A stretch of DNA of 64,000 nt from Streptomyces luomodiensis (GTDB lineage Bacteria; Actinomycetota; Actinomycetes; Streptomycetales; Streptomycetaceae), in NCBI RefSeq assembly GCF_031679605.1, contig NZ_CP117522.1:6510001-6574000 (forward strand), given 5' to 3'. Below, in pieces: positions 47,380 through 54,325 of the stretch. Under the pieces are notes generated by a model, which made no database searches, was not told the origin of the DNA, and saw only the letters and a list, made by a program, of their open reading frames with translations. The stretch's first letter is position 1, and every line of letters starts with the position of its first letter. Made by a program: the position numbers and the translations under genes.

Positions 47380-48390
47380 CTAGGGCACGGCCCGGACACC
47401 AGGGCCGGCCCCAAGGGCAGGACGAGCCCCGACCCCAGACCCAGCTCCAGCCCCAGCCTCAGCCCCAGACCCGACCCCGGCCCCAACCCCAGGCCCGACC
47501 AGGCGAGCTGTGGCGATCGTGCGGAAGGCGGCGAGCAGCCGGTTGTGGTCGTCGGCGCGGGTGGCCAGCACGACCCGCCCGGGTTCGACGTCCTCGATGG
47601 GGACCGTGGTGAGGTCGGCTCGCAGGTTGCCGCGTACGCCGGCGGGGGCGATGGACACGGCCTGCCCGGCGGCGATGAGTTCGAGCTTGTCCTCGATGGC
47701 GTCGACGAGGGGGCCGTCGGGCGCGCGGCTGCCGTCGGGCCGGGGGTCGACGCGCCAGAAGGCGTTCCAGGTGGGGTCGGGCATCCGGGGCAGCGGTTCG
47801 TCCGCGATGTCGTGCAGCCTGATCGATGCCCGGCCGGCCAGCCGATGGTCCAGCGGCACCACGAGCACCCGGGGTTCGTCGTACAGGACCGTCACCCGCA
47901 ACTGGTCGGCCGACAGCGGCAACCGGGTCACCACCGCGTCCACCCGGTGCTCCAGCAGCGCCGTGGGGATCTGGTTCCAGCCCAGATGCAGGGTGCGCAC
48001 GTCGGCGTCCGGGTGGCGGTGGCGCAGTTCGCGTACGGCGGGGGTGACGATGAGGTCCGTGGCGTATCCGATGGTGATCCGGCTGGGCCGGGCGGCGGCC
48101 CGTGCGTAGGCCAGGGCGTCGGTGGCCGAGCGCAACAGGGCCTTGGCCCGGGGCAGGAAGACCTCTCCGGCCTCGGTGAGCCGGGTGCCCTGCGAGTCGC
48201 GGTCCAGCAGCCGAACGCCCATCTGGTCCTCGAGGCGGCGGATCTGCCGGCTCAGGTGGGGCTGTGCGAGATGCAGCGCGGCCGCGGCACGACCGAAGTG
48301 CCGGTGGTCGGCCACGACGGTGAAGTACCGGATCAGCCGCAGGTCCAGGTCCAGTTCCTGGCCCACTGCCGACGCGTGTGAATCGGGCAC
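47380..48390 (-). CDS. LysR-family transcriptional regulator
   Basis: A 336-residue LysR protein. The N-terminal helix-turn-helix (about 15-75) reads LRLIRYFTVVADHRHFGRAA, then LHLAQPHLSRQIRRLEDQMG. The effector-binding domain begins near 100 (RITIGYATDLIVTP) and includes VVTRLPLSADQL. After about 300, the normal end of the family, comes a Gly/Ala/Val repeat (GVGAGVGSGAEAGAGAGSG) encoded by a 6-bp DNA repeat. It starts with GTG at 48390; a second GTG at 48366 is possible. It is divergent from an SDR gene and shares a 28-bp dyad (48462-48489), so it most likely activates that gene. Confidence 0.87.
   Translation of the reverse strand: MPDSHASAVGQELDLDLRLIRYFTVVADHRHFGRAAAALHLAQPHLSRQIRRLEDQMGVRLLDRDSQGTRLTEAGEVFLPRAKALLRSATDALAYARAAARPSRITIGYATDLIVTPAVRELRHRHPDADVRTLHLGWNQIPTALLEHRVDAVVTRLPLSADQLRVTVLYDEPRVLVVPLDHRLAGRASIRLHDIADEPLPRMPDPTWNAFWRVDPRPDGSRAPDGPLVDAIEDKLELIAAGQAVSIAPAGVRGNLRADLTTVPIEDVEPGRVVLATRADDHNRLLAAFRTIATARLVGPGVGAGVGSGAEAGAGAGSGVGARPALGAGPGVRAVP
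47388..47500. repeat. 6-bp CCCCAG-type repeat at the LysR 3' end
   Basis: CCCCAG, CTCCAG and CCTCAG words recur about twelve times. On the minus strand they encode the Gly/Ala/Val-rich C-terminal tail of the LysR protein. Confidence 0.8.
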
Positions 48391-48461
48391 TCCTCGATGG
48401 TAATGCCCGGACCACGCGGCCGACGGCGGTCCCGCGGCCGCCGGCGATCCCGCCCTGAGCT

Positions 48462-48489
48462 GCGGTCATGCCCGATGACGCATGACCGC
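48462..48489. promoter_or_regulatory. 28-bp dyad, likely LysR operator
   Basis: GCGGTCATG (48462-48470) and CATGACCGC (48481-48489) are perfect 9-bp arms around a 10-nt spacer in the divergent LysR-SDR intergenic region, 72 bp from the LysR start and 110 bp from the SDR start. Confidence 0.6.
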
Positions 48490-48598
48490 CGCACAAAACG
48501 GGTCTTGGACCCACGGCGCCACTCGCTCGCACCATGGTCACCAGTTCCACGCGGTGGCGTGGACGGCCAGAACTCCCTCCCCTTTGAGGTGCTTTGCC

Positions 48599-49495
48599 AT
48601 GCGCGTGTTCGTCACCGGCGCGACCGGATTCATCGGAAGCGCCATCGTCCGTGAACTGCTGGACGCCGGACATCAGGTCCTCGGCCTCGCCCGCTCGGAC
48701 GCGGCCGCCGCGTCGCTCTCGGCCGCCGGTGCCGCGGCGCACCGCGGCGCGCTCGACGACCTGGACAGCCTGCGCAGCGGTGCGGCGGCGGCCGACGGCG
48801 TGATCCACGCCGCCTTCGTCCACGACTTCTCCGACTACGCGGGCGCCGCCCAGACGGACCGGCGCGCGGTCGAGACGCTCGGCGCTGCGCTCGCGGGCTC
48901 CGACCGACCGTTCGTGACCACTTCCGTCACCTTCCTGCTCACCCCAGGACAACGCGGGACGGAGAACGACCCGGCCGACCCAGCTTCCGCCTCGGCGGTG
49001 CGGATCGCCGCGGAGGAGACGGCCCTGTCGCTGGCCACGCGCGGGGTACGGACATCGGCGGTGCGGCTGCCGGCTTCGGTCCACGGTGAGGGCGACCGCG
49101 CCTTCGTCCCGACGCTCATCGGCATCGCCCGCACGAAAGGCGTCTCGGCCTACGTGGGCGACGGCTCCAACCGCTGGCCCGCCGTACACCGCCTCGACGC
49201 CGCACGGCTCTACAGGCTGGCGCTGGAGGAAGCGCAACCGGGTGCGCGGCTGCACGCGGTGGCCGACGAGGGCGTACCGGCCCGGCAGATCGCCGACGTC
49301 ATCGGCCGGCGCCTGAACCTCCCGGTGGCCTCGGTGCCCGCCGAACAAGCCGAGGAACACTTCGGCTGGATCGGTCACTTCTTCTCGGTCGACAACCCGG
49401 TCTCGAGCGCCCTGACCCGTCAACAACTGAACTGGAACCCCACCCGTCCCCCGCTGCTGGCCGACCTGGACCAGTCCCACTACTTCGCGGCGTGA
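48599..49495 (+). CDS. NAD(P)-dependent extended SDR (epimerase/dehydratase-like)
   Basis: A 298-residue atypical extended short-chain dehydrogenase. RVFVTGATGFIGSAIVREL is the nucleotide-binding TGxxGxxG fingerprint. VIHAAFVHDFSDYAG and TTSVTFLLTPGQ follow, but the canonical Y-x3-K is not evident in its usual place (near 130-150), so catalysis may be altered. NRWPAVHRLDAARLYRLALE is the C-terminal substrate-domain motif common in this family. The ATG at 48599 has GAGG 9 nt upstream. It is probably regulated by the divergent LysR protein. The substrate is unknown. Confidence 0.83.
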   Translation: MRVFVTGATGFIGSAIVRELLDAGHQVLGLARSDAAAASLSAAGAAAHRGALDDLDSLRSGAAAADGVIHAAFVHDFSDYAGAAQTDRRAVETLGAALAGSDRPFVTTSVTFLLTPGQRGTENDPADPASASAVRIAAEETALSLATRGVRTSAVRLPASVHGEGDRAFVPTLIGIARTKGVSAYVGDGSNRWPAVHRLDAARLYRLALEEAQPGARLHAVADEGVPARQIADVIGRRLNLPVASVPAEQAEEHFGWIGHFFSVDNPVSSALTRQQLNWNPTRPPLLADLDQSHYFAA

Positions 49496-49545
49496 GCAGG
49501 GCCCATCACGGTGCCACCCACCCCACCCGGGGTAGTCGGCAGCGC

Positions 49546-50445
49546 ATGGGCACGATTCTGACCGGCACCTGTTCATGGACGGACCGCGCTCTGCTGTCCA
49601 GCGGCTGGTACCCGCCGGGGCTGCGTGACGCGGAGGGAAGGCTGCGGCACTACGCCACCCAATTCCCGGTGGTGGAGGTGGACGCCACGTACTACAACCT
49701 GCCCAGCGCCCGTAACAGCGCATTGTGGGCCGAGCGCACCCCGGACGGATTCCGCTTCGACGTCAAGGCGTTCTCCCTGCTCACCGGCCACCCGACGGCC
49801 CCGAACGCCCTGCCCGCCGATCTGCGCCCCGCACTGGCCGGGCGACGGGGCCACCGGCCGGGACACACGGAGACCGATCCGAAACTCCTGGACGACATAT
49901 GGCAGCGCTTCAGCGGCGCGCTCGAACCCCTGCGGAGAGCCCAACGCCTCGGCACCCTCCTCTTCCAGTTCCCACCTTGGTTCGCCCCCACCGACCCACG
50001 GGCCAAGACCCTCCTCGCCCAATGCGCGCGGCGTACGGCAGGCTGGCCCGTAGCCGTGGAGTTCCGGCACCCCGGCTGGTGGCAGGACGATGAGCGGGCT
50101 GAGACGACGGCGGCCCTCAAGGACTGGGGCATGTCCGCCGTAGCCGTGGACATGACGCAGACCCTGCCCACCTCCATACCCCCGGTCACCCCGGTCACCT
50201 CACCCCGCCTGGCGGTGGCGCGCTTCCACGGCCGCAATGAGGCCTGGGGCACCGGTACCAAGGAGGAACGCTTCCGACACACCTACACCCCACAGGAACT
50301 GACGGAGTGGATCCCACGCCTCCGCGACATGGCCGACCGGGCCGACGAGGTCCACGCCCTGTTCAACAACTGCTGCGCAGACGCCGCCGCCCGCGCCGCA
50401 GAGTCGATGCGCGATCTACTCGACACCCCGACGGCCCCAGACTGA
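49546..50445 (+). CDS. DUF72 protein (YecE-like TIM barrel)
   Basis: A 299-residue DUF72 protein. TGTCSWTDRALLSSGWYPPG is the conserved N-terminal signature. VEVDATYYNLPSARNSALWA, FDVKAFSLLTGHP, LLFQFPPWF, AVEFRHPGWW and the C-terminal ADEVHALFNNCCADAAARAA follow in the normal order for this TIM-barrel family, and the length is normal. The catalytic role is unknown. The ATG at 49546 gives the family start; a GTG at 49492 overlapping the previous stop would add 18 unrelated residues. It may be read through from the SDR gene, as the gap is only 50 bp. Confidence 0.9.
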   Translation: MGTILTGTCSWTDRALLSSGWYPPGLRDAEGRLRHYATQFPVVEVDATYYNLPSARNSALWAERTPDGFRFDVKAFSLLTGHPTAPNALPADLRPALAGRRGHRPGHTETDPKLLDDIWQRFSGALEPLRRAQRLGTLLFQFPPWFAPTDPRAKTLLAQCARRTAGWPVAVEFRHPGWWQDDERAETTAALKDWGMSAVAVDMTQTLPTSIPPVTPVTSPRLAVARFHGRNEAWGTGTKEERFRHTYTPQELTEWIPRLRDMADRADEVHALFNNCCADAAARAAESMRDLLDTPTAPD

Positions 50446-50602
50446 CGCGGTAGCCCCCACCAGGACCCGGCGAGCGAGCCGGGCGACGCCGACGGTACAA
50501 GCACCACTTCACGGCGAGTCGCCCGTCACCGACGTGCCCGGACAGCACAGACAGGCTTTTTCTTTCGGATCACTCTCACGAGCGTGCGATAGGTTGCCCG
50601 CC

Positions 50603-51151
50603 ATGACCGGACTCGGACCCGTCGCCTGGCCACCTGCCCCGATAAGGACCGAACGGCTCATGCTCCGCGAGTCCGAGGCCCGGGACCGTGCGGCGTTCAT
50701 CGAGCTGTTCGCATCGCCGGAGGTACGCACCTACCTCGGTGGCCCTCGACCGCGTGATGAGCTCGAACGCGCGGTGCCTGAGGTACCCGGGCGACGCCCT
50801 GGCCTCTTCGTGGTCGATCTCGACGGAGCGATGATCGGCACGGTCACGCTCGATCGTCGCGATGCGGAACGTCCGGGACATGTCCGTCCGGATGCCGGGG
50901 AGGCCGAGCTCGGTTACATGTTCCTGCCGGAGGCGTGGGGACGCGGGTACGCCGCCGAGGCGTGCGCAGCGGCACTCGACTGGTTCGCCCACGCACTTCC
51001 CGGTGAGCCGGTGGTGCTCTGCACCCAGACCGCCAACGACCGCGCGATGCGCCTCGCGGCGAAGCTGGGGTTCACCGAGGTGGAGCGGTTCGAGGAGTAC
51101 GGCGCCGAGCAGTGGTTCGGCGTGCGGTCCTCGCTCACGTCGTCCGGTTGA
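50603..51151 (+). CDS. GNAT-family N-acetyltransferase (RimJ/RimL-type)
   Basis: A 182-residue acetyltransferase of the RimJ/RimL subgroup, which commonly acetylates N-terminal residues or small amines. IRTERLMLRESEARDRAAFI opens the fold, EAELGYMFLPEAWGRGYAAE is motif A with the G-R-G-Y-A CoA loop, and TANDRAMRLAAKLGFTEVER is motif B, including the Asn typical of the group. The ATG at 50603 directly follows TTGCCCGCC without a strong ribosome binding site. The gene stands alone. It is the last ordinary gene before the low-GC stretch and defence-type genes. Confidence 0.9.
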   Translation: MTGLGPVAWPPAPIRTERLMLRESEARDRAAFIELFASPEVRTYLGGPRPRDELERAVPEVPGRRPGLFVVDLDGAMIGTVTLDRRDAERPGHVRPDAGEAELGYMFLPEAWGRGYAAEACAAALDWFAHALPGEPVVLCTQTANDRAMRLAAKLGFTEVERFEEYGAEQWFGVRSSLTSSG

Positions 51152-51700
51152 GCCCAGGCCGACGAGCCGGGCGCACGCCATGTTGCCAAGCCCGCTCAGG
51201 CGTCTCAGCGTCTCACCAACTCAAACAGCGGGCCGTCGTTCTCTGGGCCACGCGGAAAGTTGCTCCAGATCATTACACGGTCACCGCGTGATCCTTGTCA
51301 TGGGGCTGCGTTCGGTGGCGCCCGGCTGCGCATGCGCGAAGACCCCACTCAGCGTCTTAGCTGGGTGTGGTGTCCTTTGGCACCTCGGGTGAAGTGTCCC
51401 CGGCGGAGGACCCGGTACATGGGGGAGTGTGGAGCCGTTGGCCGGGGTCGGTGAGCTTGTGATTCGGACTGTTTTCTGGCTGGCCCGGTAGTTCCATCGG
51501 TGTGGCTGAATGTCCGGCGTCCGCAGACCGTACGGGCCCACCTATTGGGCAGAGTGCCGGGCGTATCACGGGTTTCGGCCAAGATGGCGGAGAACCCCGA
51601 AAATGCACAGGCAGCTCTGCTCCCGCGGTGAATTCTCGTTAGGTTGTCAGCCCGGGGACGTCGGGCGGAAGGTTCTGGCGCAGGGGGAGGCGGAGGATCG
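51152..51700. other. Lower-GC gap at the edge of the defence island
   Basis: About 550 bp with no convincing gene. Between about 51340 and 51640 the GC content is clearly lower than in the flanking genes (roughly 55-60 percent by inspection, against about 70). Small frames exist on both strands, but none has a good start, codon bias or a family match. It may be the remnant of an inserted element or the island boundary; no transposase, attachment site or terminal repeat can be recognised. Confidence 0.5.
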
Positions 51701-54247
51701 GTGGAAGCGCGGGAGACAACGTTCGAGCGGCTGATCCAGGGGGACAACCAGTTTCAAGTTCCGCTCTATCAGCGCACCTACAGCTGGGATGTCAACGACC
51801 ATCAGCGGTTGTGGGACGACCTGGTGGAGCAGGCGACGGCCGGCTCGGATGCATCGCAGGCGTCCAGCGGCCATTTCCTCGGCTCACTGGTGCTGGATCC
51901 CCGGCCGCCTATGCCCGACACCGTGCAACGCTGGGTCGTCATTGACGGTCAACAGCGTTTGACCACGCTGATGCTGCTTGCCTGCGCCCTTCGTGATCAC
52001 GTGCTTGCCTTCGACATGGGCAAAGCGGACCTCATCCATCGTCGGTATCTGGTCAACGAAGAGGACTACGGCGGCCTCGACACCTACCGTCTGCTGCCGA
52101 CACAGGCCGACCGGCCTTCGTACCTCGCGTGTGTGGACAACGATCCTCGGGCGGGTGGGGACGACAGCATTGGCGTCGCCTACCGGTTCTTCCTGGCGGC
52201 GCTCGCTGAGTATGACCCCGCCGGCAAGTGGGATACTGTTCGTCACATCGACCAGGCCTTGCGGCACCGCCTCACGCTGGTGACGATCACCGCCGGGCCA
52301 CAGGACAACGCCTTTCGGATCTTCGAGTCCCTGAACAACACAGGCAAGCCGCTGAGCCAGGCCGACCTGCTGCGCAACTACGTGTTCATGCAGCTTCCGC
52401 GTCTAGGCGAGCATGTGTACGACAAGATTTGGCTTCCCCTGCAGACCGAACTCGGACCGGAGCGACTGACGACCCTGGCGTGGCTGGACCTCGTTCTGCA
52501 GGGACAGTCGCGGGTCCCTATCAGTGAGGTCTACCAGGGGCAAAAGCGGCGAATGGGTCAGATAGTAACGACTTCTGGCGAGGACGGGCTACGGGACGAC
52601 CTGGCTCGACTCCGGCGTCTCGGTCACTTGCTCATGCGGGTCTTCGAGCCCGAGCGTGAGCCCGACCTCGAGTTGCGGGCGGTGCTGCAGCGTCTTGTCC
52701 AATGGGGCGGGGAAGCTCACTACCCGCCGACCCTCTATGTGCTGGACCGAGTGGATCACGGGACGGTCGAGCCCAGGGAGGCCGTCGAGGCGCTCACCTT
52801 TGTGGAAAGCTTCCTGGTTCGGCGCATGATCTGTCGGGAACCGTCGCACAGCGTCCGGCAGATTCTTGCCACGCTGCCTTCGGGTATCGAGCGGGACCGT
52901 TCGCTGCCAGAGGCGGTGCGCCGCTACTTGTCCGGCCTGCGGCGAGGGTGGCCACGGGACGAGGAACTGCGCGAGGCGATCCGTACCCAGCCCTTCTATT
53001 GGCAGGGCAGCAGCCGCCACCGCGGCTACGTGCTCAGGCGGTTCGAGGAGGACTACATGGCTCCTGAGCCGGTCGACTTCTCGCGGGCCTGGGCGACCAT
53101 CGAGCACGTGCTTCCGCAGCGGCCCGGACAGGAATGGCTCGCCATGCTCGCCGAGGACGCCGAGGAGGGGGAGCGGGCGGAGGAGCTGCACGAGACGCTA
53201 GTTCACACTCTGGGCAATCTGACCCTCACCGGTGAGAACACACGCCTGTCCAACCACCCCTACGAGCGCAAGCAACAGATCTTCGAGCAGAGCGCCCTGC
53301 GGATGAACCGGGAGATCGCCGCCACCGCGCGCTGGGGGAGGAAGGAGATCCTCAGCCGCGCCGATCGGCTCGCCGATCGCGCCGTGCGCATGTGGCCCGG
53401 ACCTGTCGCGGGTGACGACGGTCAGTCCGGGGAGCGCTCGGAGTGGCTGAGGCTGAGGAAGGTGCTGGCGGGCCTGCCCTCGGGCAGGTGGACCACCTAC
53501 AAGGACCTCGCCGCGGTGACGGGAGCCGGCTCTCCCCAGACGGTCGGAAGTTATCTGGCCACCCGCACCGATGTTCCCAACCCCCATCGGGTGCTCCGGG
53601 CCGACGGCACCTCTTCACCCGACTTCGCCTGGTTCGACGGCCGTAAGGAGACCCAACGGGAGGCGCTCGAGCGTGAGGGCGTCCGCTTCAACGGCGCGGT
53701 GGCTCACCGCGAGCAGAGGCTGACCACGGAAGAGCTGGCTGATCTGGCCGGACTTGACAGGCCCCGTGAGACGGAAGAGGAGGCCGCGGCGGCATCCGAG
53801 GGCGCTGTCACCGACCGCGCGGAGAACTTCGGCAAGTTGCTCAGAACTCACCACCCCGACCTCGCCGAGGGGCTGCTGACCCTGCTGCGTAAGTGGGAGG
53901 CGGATGGCGGGCGGCTCGCATACGGCGCCGCCGAGGAGACGAGCTGCGCGCCGATGCTGCGCGAAGGAAGCGGCCCGCAGGGGGCGATCTGGCCCGTGAC
54001 CATCTATCCGCGATCCGGAGTGGTCGAAGTCGTTTTCGCCTACCTGGCGAGGCGGGAGCCCTTCACCAGGCCGGCGCTGCTCGCGGAACTCCGCGACCGG
54101 ATCCGGGCGATTCCCGGAGTGACGCTGACCGTCCCCGACGCGGAATTGCCCCGACGACGGCCGAGCTTTCCGCTGGGCGTCCTGCGCGGGGGCGGGCTGG
54201 TCCGGTTCGCCGAGACGCTGGAATGGTTCCGTCAACAGAGCCTGTGA
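51701..54247 (+). CDS. GmrSD-like restriction protein (DUF262-DUF1524) fused to an alkyltransferase-like DNA-binding domain
   Basis: An 848-residue defence-type protein. DUF262 (about 8-250): VPLYQRTYSW and VIDGQQRLTTLMLL (the DGQQR motif near 82), the ParB/GmrS-like NTPase part that feeds restriction. DUF1524 (about 440-560): TIEHVLPQRP and GNLTLTGENTRLSNHPYERK, the His-Asn-Asn-type HNH nuclease (GmrD-like). Unusually, about 575-650 form the winged-helix of O6-alkylguanine transferases (LPSGRWTTYKDLAAVTGAGS, then NPHRVLRADG), in which the catalytic Cys of P-C-H-R is replaced by Pro, as in alkyltransferase-like proteins. A further unassigned domain follows. GTG behind GGAGG. GC is lower than in the core genes. 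It may sense modified or damaged bases and cut; type IV restriction is the likely role. Confidence 0.88.
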   Translation: MEARETTFERLIQGDNQFQVPLYQRTYSWDVNDHQRLWDDLVEQATAGSDASQASSGHFLGSLVLDPRPPMPDTVQRWVVIDGQQRLTTLMLLACALRDHVLAFDMGKADLIHRRYLVNEEDYGGLDTYRLLPTQADRPSYLACVDNDPRAGGDDSIGVAYRFFLAALAEYDPAGKWDTVRHIDQALRHRLTLVTITAGPQDNAFRIFESLNNTGKPLSQADLLRNYVFMQLPRLGEHVYDKIWLPLQTELGPERLTTLAWLDLVLQGQSRVPISEVYQGQKRRMGQIVTTSGEDGLRDDLARLRRLGHLLMRVFEPEREPDLELRAVLQRLVQWGGEAHYPPTLYVLDRVDHGTVEPREAVEALTFVESFLVRRMICREPSHSVRQILATLPSGIERDRSLPEAVRRYLSGLRRGWPRDEELREAIRTQPFYWQGSSRHRGYVLRRFEEDYMAPEPVDFSRAWATIEHVLPQRPGQEWLAMLAEDAEEGERAEELHETLVHTLGNLTLTGENTRLSNHPYERKQQIFEQSALRMNREIAATARWGRKEILSRADRLADRAVRMWPGPVAGDDGQSGERSEWLRLRKVLAGLPSGRWTTYKDLAAVTGAGSPQTVGSYLATRTDVPNPHRVLRADGTSSPDFAWFDGRKETQREALEREGVRFNGAVAHREQRLTTEELADLAGLDRPRETEEEAAAASEGAVTDRAENFGKLLRTHHPDLAEGLLTLLRKWEADGGRLAYGAAEETSCAPMLREGSGPQGAIWPVTIYPRSGVVEVVFAYLARREPFTRPALLAELRDRIRAIPGVTLTVPDAELPRRRPSFPLGVLRGGGLVRFAETLEWFRQQSL

Positions 54248-54258
54248 GTGCGAACCGG

Positions 54259-54299
54259 GACCGGGGTGCCGCTGCCTGTAAGGCGGCACCGCCCCGGTC
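54259..54299. terminator. Bidirectional terminator
   Basis: GACCGGGG (54259-54266) pairs with CCCCGGTC (54292-54299); after a 3-nt bulge TGCCGC pairs with GCGGCA. The hairpin lies between the convergent GmrSD-like and helicase genes. Confidence 0.75.
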
Positions 54300-54325
54300 A
54301 CCTGGGTCTGACCTCGTCGGTCCTA

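Noticed and set aside
51152..51700. A decayed transposase or attachment site
   Set aside because: Composition is suggestive, but no transposase motif, terminal inverted repeat or tRNA target can be seen.
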